Below are positions 1-11,534 of a stretch of DNA of 64,000 nucleotides, one piece after another; positions within the stretch are counted from its first letter, which is position 1, and the number at the start of each line of letters is the position of its first letter. Both the position numbers and the translations under genes were made by a program. The notes below the pieces were generated by a model. It saw only the letters and a list, made by a program, of their open reading frames with translations. It made no database searches and was not told the DNA's origin. Location: contig MU266334.1 of the NCBI GenBank assembly GCA_021014945.1, forward strand, positions 196,050 through 260,049. The letters run 5' to 3'. The stretch comes from Leucogyrophana mollusca. Its lineage: Eukaryota > Basidiomycota > Agaricomycetes > Boletales.

Positions 1-417
1 GTGTGGGGACAAGCTCACCCACCTCACCCACCTCACCCACCTCACCCGAGCAACCTGTATGCATCCAGGAATTTCTGTGAGCAGCATCGACGGGGCTCGT
101 TCGCCCATGACTCCAGCGATTTAACGCACCGGCTCAGGCCCCGCAATCTACGACACGCCTTGGTACGCTATAGGGGGACTCCTCCTTTGGCCCATGTTTC
201 GTGATACCATACCACCCAGCAGCGCTAGCAATGATGTGACGGAACCATCGCCAAGCAGACAGAACCTCATGGCCAGCACTCACCAATCGTATAAAAGTGG
301 CCTGCGTATGATATTTCTGTAGCTCCTCACCCCATCGACACCAGTGCGTATTCCTTTTCGCATATAACTTTGACAAATGGTCCTGATAACATAGCAGATG
401 CATTTTGGGCTATCCTG
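1..417 (+). repeat. Duplicated promoter of the small secreted protein gene (copy 1)
   Basis: This stretch is a diverged direct copy of 2023-2430. Both share the ordered blocks 'cgatttaacgcaccgg', 'ggaaccatcgccaagcagac' and 'tataaaagtggcctgcgta', and the final 'agcagatgc' that spans the start codon of the gene at 2421. The left end also carries a short (ctcacccac)n microsatellite at about 13-48 that is absent from the other copy. A TATA box remains at 290-296, but no secreted-protein coding sequence follows it. Confidence 0.85.
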
Positions 418-495
418 CGTGGGTGCGGCAGATGATCCTTCACCGGCCGAGCTAGGTCGAGACGAAGCATGTCCTTGACCCACCAAGCCCATCCT
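409..495 (-). pseudogene. Orphan copy of the 3' end of the CAF120-like gene
   Basis: The sequence right after the duplicated promoter matches 3448-3560, the last coding exon end of the CAF120-like gene on the minus strand. The shared blocks are 'ttgggctatcc', 'gccgagctaggtcgagacgaagca' (interrupted by single changes) and 'tccttgac...ccaccaag'. Several small indels separate the copies. It cannot code for anything known. Its position next to the copied promoter is discussed as a finding. Confidence 0.75.
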
Positions 496-2022
496 TGTTC
501 CGCATAATTGCCTGGAATTGGTATATCCATATACCCGAGTCGATCGCCAGTGCCTTGCCCTCGATATTCTCGAGGCTGGAATGCCAGTTATTGGAGAGTA
601 TCGTACACTTAAACCACGAAATACATACGGAACGGGGCGGCCGACAGGTTCCAGGAGACTCCACGGGGACTTCACACCCATAATTGGATCTCTATGGTAA
701 AGAAGGAAGGTAAAAGCATCCGTCAAACACAGTGAGCTTGGGCTGACAGGTTGAGGTTAGTGTGCAAAGTCAGTCACGATCGTGTCTGGACGGAGATATT
801 GTGGCCACGTGACATGCCCAGTGCACGTGATATGCGAATACCACAGCGACTCCGAGTCGATATGCTGTCATGTCGGCAAAATCTAGGTGTGAGGTCATAT
901 AATGAAATGAACTGAGGAATTGGACAATCCGTAAAAGTCCGTGATCGAGTCTGTGATCGGGTATGTGTGGCTATGCTCGGCACGATGGTTGACTGAGCGG
1001 AGATCAAACATGCCGGTGGCTGACAGAACGGCTGGTGGCTGACTGTCAGACATTGCTCACGACGAGTCACCGTGCACTGGACACCACTAGTAATAGTATG
1101 GACCTAGTGACACTCTTGGCGGCCGCGCAAGCTCACGACGACCTCCAGCAGCTCTCACGCTTTCCCTCTTTCGCGATATGCAGTGATGTAAAGTACTAGA
1201 TGATACATGACATTGATGACAATACAATAATTCCCCTCTGCATCGAAGTGAGAGAACTCACGGGATCGCGTCATAGATGAGTGGCGGAGGAGGAGGAGAT
1301 GGGTTTGAGGAAGGGGGGCTGGCGGGGACGTCAATGACGCTCGACGTTGTCAATGGCGGTGAGGGGCGTGGTGGTGGTGGCCAGGGGTTGATTCCGTTTC
1401 TGGTACTTGCTGGGCCGAGCGGACTTCAAAATTAGGCGCGTCGGCAAAGCGGCACCGGGGATTTCCGACACACAAATCTGTGGACCGGACAAAACCGCGG
1501 AATGGCGGGATCCCGGACCTTCTGAATGAACTGTGAGTGTGACGAACCTCCCGCGCGCATCATGTCAGTGGGTCACTCGTCCTAAGACTAACACGTTATA
1601 GTGCGACGTGCAACTTGTGGAACCAATCACCAATGATCTTTCCGGCAATCGCTGGCGGGCTACGGCCCTCCGTTAATACTCCGCGTCGTCGTGGGGCAGG
1701 TACGCAGGTTATACTCTTTTCTAACGACGAGATTTTGCGTACAGGTGGGCGCGCCGTTTCGCCGCGTCAGGTCTTAGTGTTATCAGTAGTGCTGGTGTGT
1801 TCGCGAGGTTCGTTGACGGATGCAACCTCCTGGTCTCCAGATCTTTCATACTCCCACTGCGTTGAACGCAGATACATCCGAGGAATCCCTTCATTATCTG
1901 GTCGCCACATTGTAACGGAAACAATCGATCAAGGAACCCGTTCATTATGGCTAGTACCATACAAACCCCACCGAGAGTCCGAGATGTCCTGACAGCTCCT
2001 CGTGGTATCATGTGACGTCCGA
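496..2022. other. Gene-free accessory stretch
   Basis: I see no supported gene here. Open frames are short and lack family motifs, splice structure or signal peptides. 1240-1400 is rich in G runs and 1600-1990 has one 125-codon frame without recognisable features. Confidence 0.5.
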
Positions 2023-2420
2023 CGTGTGGGGACAAGTTCACCCAAGACACCCCCAGATCACCTGAGCATCTTGTATGTATCCAGGAATCGCTGTGAGCAG
2101 CGTCGACGGGCCTCGTTCGCTCATAACTACGGCGATTTAACGCACCGGCGCAGGCCCCGCAATCTATGACACGACACGCCTTGGTACCCCACGGGGGGAC
2201 CTCCTCTCGGCCCATATCCCGTGATATCATACCACCCAGGAGCACTGGCAATGCTGTGATGGAACCATCGCCAAGCAGACAGAACCTCATGGCCGGCACT
2301 CTCCACCAATCGTATAAAAGTGGCCTGCGTATAATATTTCTGTAGCTCCTCGCCCCATCGACACCAGTGCGTATTCTTTTTCGCAGATCACCTTGATAGA
2401 TAGTCCTGATATCACAGCAG
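2023..2420 (+). promoter_or_regulatory. Promoter and 5' leader of the small secreted protein gene
   Basis: A TATA box (tataaaa, 2313-2319) lies about 100 bp before the ATG at 2421. The whole 400 bp region is repeated at 1-417, which fixes the boundary of the conserved promoter unit. Confidence 0.7.
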
Positions 2421-2932
2421 ATGCGTTTATTCTTGACCGCTATCTTTTTCGGCTTCACCGCCGTTGCCTCCGCCGAATGCGAACCCAATCATGCATTGGG
2501 AAAAAGAGACAACTTTACTATCCCGTGGTCGCTGGATCTATACACCGAGGAGGACTGTAAAGGGCGTTACCAAAAGTTCCACGGCCACGAAAGCGCTATC
2601 GTCCTCGACCTATCCCACTATGGCTGCATACCTCTGGCCAAGACCATGAATGACAAAGTCAAGTCATTCGTCTTCACCACCCCCCGCGCCTGGTGGGACC
2701 TCGAGAGTAGACAATCAGTCGCTGCCATACGAGTTTTCAGGGATGTAGGATGCAAAAACTCACTAGGTGAATAAATTCACTCTTTCCCCCCCACCTGCAA
2801 TCGATATTTAATTGGACTACCTTAGGAAGCTCGAAGGGCAAATGGATAAAGAAATCGACCACTTCGGAAGGGATGAAGATAAGTTCCTTCAGGGTTAGCT
2901 CCAGGAATAATTATGATGATGATGTAGTCTGA
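2421..2932 (+). CDS. Small secreted cysteine-containing protein, crystallin-like family
   Basis: Two exons (2421-2766, 2826-2932) join in frame to give 151 residues. The first 18 residues form a signal peptide ending at ASA. A Lys-Arg pair at about residue 29 fits Kex2 processing. The mature part has the pattern PWSLDLYTEEDCKGRY, then NDKVKSFVF, then IRVFRDVGC. That alternation of Tyr/Cys strands and short turns resembles fungal secreted proteins of beta/gamma-crystallin type; the fold is inference. A paralogue sits at 38015, a dead one at 25165 and a tail fragment near 34046. It is convergent with the CAF120-like gene. Extracellular role unknown. Confidence 0.8.
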
Positions 2933-3447
2933 CGACTGATGTAATTGTAAACACTGTAACTTTGATGAAAGAGGAACGCGCATGTTGCATTGTAAAAGTT
3001 CTAGAGTAATAGGGGAAGCTATAGTGGACGCTTGCTATATGCGAAGATTCCCGCCAGGCTTAAATGAAGATTTGAATGGCGAGTCGTCGTCTGAAATGAG
3101 ACTCACTGAGCTCCCCATCCTGGAAGCACTACAAGCATACTCGAACCTGCAACATGCGTAATTCTGGACGCGAACTGGGCGACATATCTACCTATGCACC
3201 ATGCTGTCACTCGGCGGACGGCCCACATGGGGTTGGGGTTGTAGGTTGAGAGGAAAGGGGATATATACCATAGGCCACTACAAGCTGTCTGTAAAAACCA
3301 TGCGAGAGTAAAAACGAGATGAGGAGTCCATGAGAATAAGCGAAGCTAGATATCCGGGCCCATACGCAGAACCCCAGAAGTTTTGGGTCGTGAATTCGTA
3401 GCGGTGCCAAAACACAAAGGTCCAGAGAGTACAGAGAACAGACGTTC
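2933..3447. other. Convergent intergenic region
   Basis: This lies between two gene ends facing each other. I see no further coding signal. It should hold both 3' untranslated regions. Confidence 0.5.
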
Positions 3448-6400
3448 TTAATGCTTTGGGCTATCCCGCGCGGGTGCGTCGACAGGACGAGGGCCGGCAG
3501 GTGACCCTTGACCAGCCGAGCTAGGTCGAGACGAAGCACGTCCTTGACCTTGACCACCAAGCGCGCCCGGAGGGCGCAGCGCTTCATCGCCGGGGGAAAA
3601 TCTCGGATCGAAACCTGAGCCACCCGTCATCTGCATGCCCATCCCATTCATGCCGTTCATCCCCATCCCCATCTGTCCCATGGGCATAGGAGCCCCCATC
3701 ATCGGCATGCCCATCATCGACATCCTAGGGTCATACCCGCCCATCCCGCCTCCCGTCATCATGGGATTCATCGGCTGCTGGCCACCATGCATGCCATCAC
3801 CGCCCACGTGGGATCCTGCAGTAGAGAAGGCCATCATGGCTTGCTGGTACGCCGCCTGGGCCGCCTGCTGGGCGGCAAACATGTACTGCGGGTTCCCGTA
3901 TCCAGGCATCATCCCCGGATATCCCATGTAACCGCCAGTCATCATGGGATTCATCGGGTTAGCGCCGGCCATCATGGGATTTGCTCCGGTCATCATTGGG
4001 TTCATCCCCATCATCATCGGGTTCCCCATCATGGGATTGAAGCCAGGGAACTGCCCGCCGTACATCGATGCGTGTCCACCGGTCTGGGCCATCTCTAATT
4101 GTTGACGCTGGAAGTCGTCGAGTTTGCGTTGCCGCTCCTCTGCCATCCTCTTCTCCCGCTCCCGTTCGGTGAGCGCAGCTCCCACACCACCTTCGCGCTT
4201 CCGCTCCCGTTCGTGCGCGGTGATCGCACCTAGTAATCCCGTTTGAGGCGGTGGGGGTTTGTTGGGTACGTTGATTAGTGAAGCCCCGGTCTCGCGCGCA
4301 AGTTCTTCCTGTCTCTTTGCAGACCTATCGCTCTTGTCTTGCAGTCCGGCGGATAGTAGCCCATGAGCGGTGAATGCCTTGGTCATGCTGTGAGATGCAG
4401 GCTCGAGCTGCACGAATGTGTCGCGTTGGTGACCACCAGCGTCAGGCTGTGGGTTCGCACCAGCCGAGCGCCCAGGATCGAGGACTTGTGTCCATATGCT
4501 TTGGCGAGTCGCAGCATGCTGCTGGAAGTCAGTCTGAGGGCGCGGATACCCGCCTTCATCAGGAGTTCGTGAACGCTGCTCATTCGCGAAACGTCTCGGT
4601 GGCGGGGGAGCGCTGAAGTAATCGTCCGGTCCACCTGTGAAGAAATCTTATTAGCGTCGTGTGCATTCCCAGTTCCTGGTTATCTCACCTGTCTGAGGTC
4701 TAGGCACAGGAGGAAGATTACGAGGGTGTCGTAACTGAGCATATGGGTTGCCGTCAGTAGCAGCTTCCCCTGGTGAAGCGTTACCGCTTTGTGGACGCGG
4801 CTGGCGCATGGCAGGTGCTGGTGCAGGAGGCGGGACAGTCGCCTGGTTTGATGGGCCTGTCCTCCTGTTATCTGCGGCCGAGGGTTCATCGTCCGAATCA
4901 GCATCCTCATCCTCTTCATCCTCCTCCTCTTCCTCCTCCTCTTCACTGCTCTCGTTCCATCCCCCAGCACCTCTCCCCGATCCAACCCGTTTCCCATTCA
5001 CTCGCCCGGGCCTGTGAACAGCCGCTTGATGCGCAGCCTGCTGGGCCTGTGCCCGTGCCTTGCGCTGGGCGGCCTGCTTGGAAGGCGCGAACGAGGATCG
5101 ATACTGCCCCGCACTCTCAGAGCTCCCCGGCGCCGACGGAACATCACCAGGCTGCGGTGACCCTGCCTGTCGTGGCAGCGGCGAGCGAGACCCCGCGGGT
5201 GGTGGTGCGGGCTCGTTGTCAAGGAACGACAGTGCAGCGAGCGCATCCGCGTTCTCGTCTTCAGAAGGGCCCGCAGGCTTTGAGGTATTTGTCTGTTCAG
5301 CGTCGGACATGCTGGTCGTGTCGTTGTCGCGCCTGTGAAGGTGCTGCCCAGGCGAAGAAACCGAGGAAGGTTCTAAATTGGGCGGTCGGCTACTGCCATG
5401 CGGTGCACGTGCGCCGGAAGGCTTCCGTCCAAGCGATGGCCTAGAACCAGCCAGTGATGCTTCCTGGGAGATGCCGAGCGTAGTGGGAACGCCAGATTCC
5501 GCCATCGTGGGCTGCTGAGACCGTGCGCGGCGAGACTGAGAAGAGGATGCATAGGCCGTGGGAGGAGCTCGTGTTTGATAGCTGGGTCCCGCGTTGTTGT
5601 TTTCGGACGAAGATGATGTCGACCGATCAGCATCATCGTTCTCAGTGATGGTGGGAGGGACACGTTGGGCGCCCGACTGCCCCTCGGGCCTGCCGCCCAG
5701 CTGCTGCATGTAGAATAAGGCATCGCTGAATACATTCTGCTGGTCCTGGGGCGGTGGAGGCTGTTTGGCTGGAGGTGCCGTCGCTTGGACGGTTGGGGGC
5801 GGGGACATTGGCTTTGGTGACACTGGCTTCGCCGGCGTTGCTGGGGGAGGTACGGGGCTTGCAGATGCGCCTCTGAACGAGGACCTAGAGGGCTTCGGGG
5901 GCACGGAAGGGGACACCTCCGGACGAGGCGCGACAAACTGGCCTCCATTTTGAGCAGCGTGGATCGAAGGAAGCTCCTTCTCAGCAGCAGGCGAATACGG
6001 AGACGTCATAACGGAGAACGCGGGGGATTCTGGAGGCGGCGACCGCGCAGGGGACGCCAACGGACGCTCCGGAGAGCCAGGCGGAGGCGACTTCGCTCGA
6101 CGGCCACGCGACTTAGGAGAAAGAGGGGGCGTCGTCGCCAACGAGTCGTCAGAGAAGTTGGGCGACTCGGGGGAGATAGGCGAGAAGGGCAGCTTCACGC
6201 CCATGACGTCGACCCCCGGACTCGACGCGTTCGTCTCAGTCGATTTCGTCTGCGTGGTCTCGATGCTCGGGGTCAGCTTCGAATCCGGCCGAGAGCTTGC
6301 AGTCTTTCCAAACGAGTCTCCGCTGAGCTTCCGCCCGTTCTTGGGCTCTTGCACTGGAGGCGGGCTCGTGGTGAGGGGTAAGCCGGTGACCAAGCCGCTC

Positions 6401-8763
6401 TCCATCCCCTCAGCCAGAACGGACGCGGCACCACGCATGGACGGTCTATTGGACAAGACCAGCTGGTCGTCGGACATGGACCTGCTCCTCTCGGCGCTGG
6501 TAGGATACTCGCTCGACATCGAGCGACTCTGTGTGAGCGCAAAGTCCGCCAGAGTCTCACGCGTCGTGCTGTGCTCGGTTATCGGCGACAGCGCTCGCGC
6601 CCCAGCCGAGTCTTGCTGCTGCGCCGAGGAGTCAAAGTCGAGCGACGGCAGTTCTGGCAGCTGCGGGAGCTGGCCGTTGCCGTTTCCGTTTCCGTTGCCG
6701 ATGGTACTTTGTATGTTGTACTGCTGAGGCTGCTGCTGTGGGGGCTGCGGGCTGTTGTTGAGATTGAGAGGCGGTAAAGCAGGTACGCCGGGTGCGGTGG
6801 GTTGTCCACGAGAATCGGGCCCGTGCATACGCTCGTGCAGGACATTGAGGAGACGAGAGCGAACAGCGGAGGTGCGGTCGTCTCTTGGGTCCATCGTTTC
6901 GGCAACTTCGCGGTCCAAGAACAAGAGCTGCATTGAATCGTTAGCCAGGTCATTCCACCGGCCCACTAAAGTCAACAACGTACGTCTCTTCCTGGACCGA
7001 CAGGGTATGCAAACATCATGGAGTTCGGGTCCCGGGGATCCCAGGTGTACGCCTTGGGTCGGCCATACAGCTCAAATGCATCGTGGAGCGCTGGAACCCA
7101 CTTTAGCCTCAATCGGAGCACAAAAGAGGCGGTAGTACGCACCAACAAGCCATTTGAGCATCTCTGACGCCTGCGTATTCCCCGCTTCCAGTTCGGGCAT
7201 GACGAGCAGCCACCCCTCCCTTCCCCGCATTCCCCCCGCAGTCTCCTCGTCTCCAATCAGCCCCTCTAGCTTCATCAAGGTGCTGCGGTTGATCAGCTCC
7301 GGGCGCTCGGGGTAGACCGCGAACGCCTGCGAGACGTCGCGCAGCGTCAGCAGCGCCTTTTTCTTGTCCTTTGGCTTCGGCGACGAGAAGAGCGAGAGGA
7401 TGGGCCGCGGGGGCAGGCGGTCGGGACTGTGCTCCCGCGAGAAGAGATTGGACATGCGTTTTTTGCGCGGGGCGTTCGGGGAGCCGGGGCGGGTGCTGTC
7501 GGTGGAGTTGCTGCTGGTCATGTCGAGGGCGGCGTTGCTCCCGCTGCTGGCGACCATCCACATGCGCTTCCAGTCGGTTTGGCCTGCGACGCGGATGCGC
7601 ACCCAGCCTTCCATGCGGCCTCGGACGAGCGTCGATCGTGTGTCCTTGCCTAGATGGGGACATGTTTATAAACCGTACATGATGTGATTAGCATATTCGC
7701 TTACCTTCGGGGAGGGTTATCCTTATCAAGTGCGCGGTATATATCTCCTCCAGTCGTGATTTTTCCCAAGCGGAGAGCCGGAGAGCGGTAGCCCATGATA
7801 CCAGAGACGTCGTGTTTGGGCAGCTGAAAAGCAGGAGATTCGAGCCTGCGGTGTTGAGCGTCAGCACATTGGCGTATTTCTGCGCGGGTTTATCTGGAGT
7901 CGCAGGCACAGTGACGGATCCTAGAACTTGGACAAACTATGGGGTCATATCAGAACCGGGGTAAGCCACGATGCATGGGTGGAGTAGCTTACTGCGTCTG
8001 TCATATTGACATAAGCTGGAGGGACTTCTCTGCCCTGTTTATTCGCTTCTTCGATTTCTGCCATGTCCCATATGCTGAGGGTTGTGCCACCTAGCTGGGC
8101 CCACACCTCTGTCCAGCCATCGTCCTTGGTCGGTCGCTGACCGTCGGGCTGCCTCTCTATCCGCCTGACGAGAGGCCCCGAGAAGTAGACCTTGCGGGCA
8201 TGGGCGAGGGTGAGCTGCACGACGGAGCGTATTTCGGGGTGGAGCGGGGGCGGGCCTGGTTGGTTTCCCGTGGACATCCTGCGCTGGGACGTCGGTGGCT
8301 GCTGCGGGTCAGGCGAGCGCGGAGCTGGACCGAGCGATTTTGACAGGTCCATCGGAGTTGGGGCGGGTCCAAAGTCCGTAGACTGGGGCACGGATGGTTT
8401 TCGGCCGTGAAAGGAGGACGGCGGGGAGGTTGCTGGGCCATCTTGGGCATCGTTCTGTGCGGGTTTATTGCGAAAGGAAAAGAAAGACGAGGCCCGCGCA
8501 TGAGACTGGGCTGGGGCAGGCATTGGTGGCCTTGGCTGGGGCGCGGAGAGTGGAGATTGTTGTGGTTCGTGGTGAAGCTGAGGCTGAGGCTGCTGTGATC
8601 TTTGCTGCTGGTCTTCTTGGAATTGTGCAGCTGGCTGTTGTCGCGAGGGAAAGTCGTGGAGGTCGATCCTTCCTGGGCTTGCCTGTCTCAGCTGTTGGAG
8701 CTCAGCGGGCGAAATAAAGCCACGATTGCGGTTATCCCACTGAGGGCTGGAGGACGGAGCCAT
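3448..8763 (-). CDS. CAF120: PH-domain protein of the CAF120/SKG3 family (CCR4-NOT associated)
   Basis: Six exons on the minus strand (8763-7993, 7936-7705, 7649-7143, 7090-6984, 6927-4689, 4634-3448) sum to 5043 nt, giving 1680 residues with every junction in frame. After a Gln/Pro-rich N-terminus, a PH-type module starts near residue 175 (VYFSGPLVRRIE, WTEVWAQLGGTTLSIWD) and runs through LNTAGSNLLLFSCP. A second conserved block has MEGWVRIRV, AFELYGRPKAYTWDPRDP and FLDREVAETMDPRDDRTS. The rest is low-complexity Ser/Pro, an acidic Glu/Asp run (about 4890-4960) and a C-terminal Met/Gly/Asn tract of NPMMTG repeats. In yeast, Caf120 binds the CCR4-NOT deadenylase complex; the same role here is by homology. 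The tail is duplicated at 409-495. Many long antisense frames over the low-complexity parts are artefacts. Confidence 0.9.
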
Positions 8764-9107
8764 GCGCAGATGGAGCTACAGTCAACAATCTCGGTATATA
8801 GCCGCCCTCTAATAGTAAGCCAGTCACTTATACGAGGGCGTCTTTTATTATGATGGCATCCTATATCCGTTGTCAACACAGCCGTGCGCAAATGTTCTCA
8901 TGAGAAGCATAAACTCTGCCAAACCAGAGTAGCCTTCAGATTCCATTGCAGACACGCATGTCTGCGATCTGGCCCATCGCACCTTCGACATCAAGATGCA
9001 GATAGAGCGTGGTTCACTACTTTGGGACCTTGCCGTCAATATTTCTGATGCACACTCTTTCTGAGAAACTTCGGCGATCTGGTGTACAGAGTCGAGGTGC
9101 AGTTATT
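8764..9107. other. Intergenic: COX11 3' end and CAF120-like promoter
   Basis: Both neighbours are on the minus strand. 'tatata' at about 8795-8800 lies 30-40 bp before the CAF120-like start codon and may be its core promoter. Nothing else is evident. Confidence 0.4.
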
Positions 9108-10220
9108 TCAAGACTCGTCTCTAGATGTACTAGGGAGGGCATTCCTAACTTCAGCTCTGGGACTGAGCTCATACTCGCCGAAACCGAGCGATTTCTGCAC
9201 GAGATCTTCGTCCGCGTCAGGTTCCAAGTGCCCTTGCGCATTCCGGCGGGCCCTGTAACACGTTCACATCCATGTCAAGGTGGAATGGACGAGAGACCCA
9301 CTTGAAAAAGGTATAAGAGAGAACAACGTCGTCTATACCCCTGCACGCCGGGTCCTCCAGAACGTCCTTGTCAATGAAGAATAACAGCGGCATATCGACT
9401 TCCTCTCCGGCAAGAAGCTTCTGCTCCTCAAAGCAAAAACATTCCACTTTCGAAAAGTACGGCGCCATCTAAGGATAAAGCAGTCAGCCTCCCCTTCCAA
9501 CGTTCCCAAAGCGCCCCAACGCACCCGATCAGGGGTGACATTATACGTCGCAATGCCGATGATATCCCTCTTCGAGTTGTTCCTCGCCTTGTAGAACGCA
9601 AGGCTCGTCTCGCCCGGGAGAACCGTCACGAACTTCTGCTGCGGGGTAAACGTCCACGGCAGCGCCTCCGCTCTGTCCGCGTTGAAGTGGACTTTTATTC
9701 GGCGCGCACTCTCCACGGGGACAAGCCGCTCTGCTTCGAACCGGCCCGTGCCAACCTTGGGCGTCCCCGCGAACCCGGTGGCAGCGCAGAACATTCGGTA
9801 CAGGGGAACAGCAGCGTAGGTCACGCCGACCGCCAATACTACCTTAGAGGCCGTCAGAACGCAGATGTAAAAGACCGGAAAAGGAGCGTACCACGGCAGA
9901 GGTGTACATTAGCAGGTTGCGGTTTCGTGCAGCATAGAGATGCTGTCGCGAAGGGTACTGCGGCGAGCGTGGCGGAATGCGCGACGAATTTGTACTCAAT
10001 CTACGCCATGAGGTCGTGCGTGAATCCGTCCGGGTAGCATTGTGGCGAAGTAGAGTATGAAGGCCCGAACGGGGGCACCGCAATAGATCATGAGCTCTCA
10101 AAGTCGTAACCTGATGATCAGATGAGAGTTTCAACTATATTGATCTAGGGGTTAACTCACTGGCGCTGGACGGAAATGCGTAGCTCTTGATAGCGACGCT
10201 GCAAGGAACCTGAAAGTCAT
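9108..10220 (-). CDS. COX11: Cytochrome c oxidase assembly protein COX11
   Basis: Five exons (10220-10161, 10110-9892, 9842-9525, 9468-9302, 9252-9108) total 909 nt and encode 302 residues. The first roughly 85 residues are Arg-rich and lack acids in long stretches, as expected of a mitochondrial presequence. One membrane helix follows (VVVLAVGVTYAAVPLYRMFC). The intermembrane-space domain has GETSLAFYKARN, the copper-binding CFCFEEQ motif (about residue 210) and MPLLFFIDKD, hallmarks of COX11, which delivers copper to the CuB site of cytochrome oxidase subunit 1. It is divergent from the DNAJC8-like gene with 175 bp between start codons. Length is normal. Confidence 0.95.
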
Positions 10221-10395
10221 TTTGGGGGGAAGAAAGGCGGCACATTTTCCAGGTGTGGGCGGCCACGTGGTATGCCGGCGGCAATCCCAGCAGCACTTTG
10301 ACCAAGACGTGTGTCTTGCAACCACCACAAACTTACAAGGCGCTCACAAATTTTGTACTTTACGACTCTAACTCGCTTTCGGTCGAACAATTTCG

Positions 10396-11392
10396 ATGTC
10401 TACAGGAGCATCTACGCCGTCGAGCTCCAAAGCGGCTCCGACAGGAATCGACTCCGAGCTTGAGCAGCTCTTATCCCGCGAAGCTTCCGCCTTCCAGCGG
10501 GAGCTCGAAGTAGAGCGCATCCTCAAAGCGTTCAAACTCAAGTACGCTCTCCGCGCTCACCAAGCCCACACAGCATAATTATAATCTAATTCCACAGCCC
10601 ATACGACATCCTCGACATCGACGAGTCCGCCAAGCCCGACGAAATCAAGCGAAAGTACCGCCAGCTCTCCCTCTGTGAGCCACCGCCCCTCGCGCCTCCG
10701 CCCGAGGACCTGCTTGGCTAATGAAATTTGGCATGCGATCCACTGCGTACGTTGCCTGAAATACAGTCATCCATCCTGACAAGACCCCCCACGCACGTGC
10801 TCCAGATGCTTTCGACATCCTCAAGAAGGTCGGTGGTACTGCCTCCGCTCGTGCGTACTCACCCGAACTGTGTCCCTGCAGGCCGAGTCGGAGCTGAGCG
10901 ACAAGAACAAGCGCGAGGAGCTGGATGCGGTTATCACCGAAGCGCGCCTGCAGATTCTCAAAGCACACGCCCTCCCCGCTTCTACAAATGACGACGACCC
11001 GAAACTCAGAACGCTTGTGCCCCCTTTCAAGGAGCAGCTCCGCGCTAAGTCGAAAGAGCTGCTCATCGACGAGGAGGTGCGGAGACGCAAGTGAGTCGCT
11101 TTGCGCTTTTTTACGACTTGGTACCTGATTGGGATGGTCACAAGAGCTGTGAAGATGAACTTGGCCAATGAGGGGCTCGAAGCAAGGAAGAAAGAGGAAG
11201 AGGTAACAGCGAGGAAGCGTAAGGCGGAGGAGGACAAGACCTGGGAAGGTACGTTCCATGGGGCACGCATGATTCCCCAACTCAACAACTGTTCCTCCAT
11301 CTTCAGAAACGAGAGAGTCCCGAGTCGACAGTTGGCGATCGTTCAGCAATACCAAGAAAAAGAAGAAAACAAAGGTCACCCTCCTCGGCTGA
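10396..11392 (+). CDS. DNAJC8/SPF31-like J-domain protein
   Basis: Six exons (10396-10541, 10598-10674, 10767-10828, 10882-11090, 11145-11248, 11307-11392) give 684 nt, 227 residues. The J domain begins at about residue 49 with PYDILDIDESAKPDEIKRKY and has the HPD triplet in LFIHPDKTPH. Downstream is a charged helical segment (KNKREELDAVITEA, EARKKEEEVTARKRKAEE) and a Lys-rich end with KKKKKTKV. Order and length match DNAJC8/SPF31, a J protein associated with the spliceosome and SR protein kinase control in animals. Nuclear localisation is inferred from the basic tail. It converges on RMI1, with 142 bp between stop codons. Confidence 0.88.
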
Positions 11393-11534
11393 GACCTCGG
11401 CTCCCTTAGTAGACACGATTTCGCCCACAAGAAGGGCCGTTGTGTACAACATAGAATACAATATGCCCGCCGTCTGTACTTACATCCCGCTGTATCCACG
11501 TCAACTTGATATCACAACTGAAGATCCGTATGTG

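Noticed and set aside
13..48. Possible CRISPR-like or telomeric repeat
   Set aside because: It is a simple 9 bp microsatellite of the ctcacccac type without spacers and unlike fungal telomere repeats.
1615..1992. 125-codon plus-strand frame
   Set aside because: It has no signal peptide, motif or paralogue, opens without an ATG, and lies in a duplicated accessory region.
3635..4098. Plus-strand open frames rich in Pro/Ile and His
   Set aside because: They are the antisense of the Met/Asn/Gly repeat tract of the CAF120-like protein; no start context, splice or domain support.
4748..6727. Several long plus-strand frames including a poly-Ser stretch
   Set aside because: These are reverse-complement shadows of the acidic and Ser/Pro low-complexity parts of the same gene, whose six exons sum exactly to a full frame.
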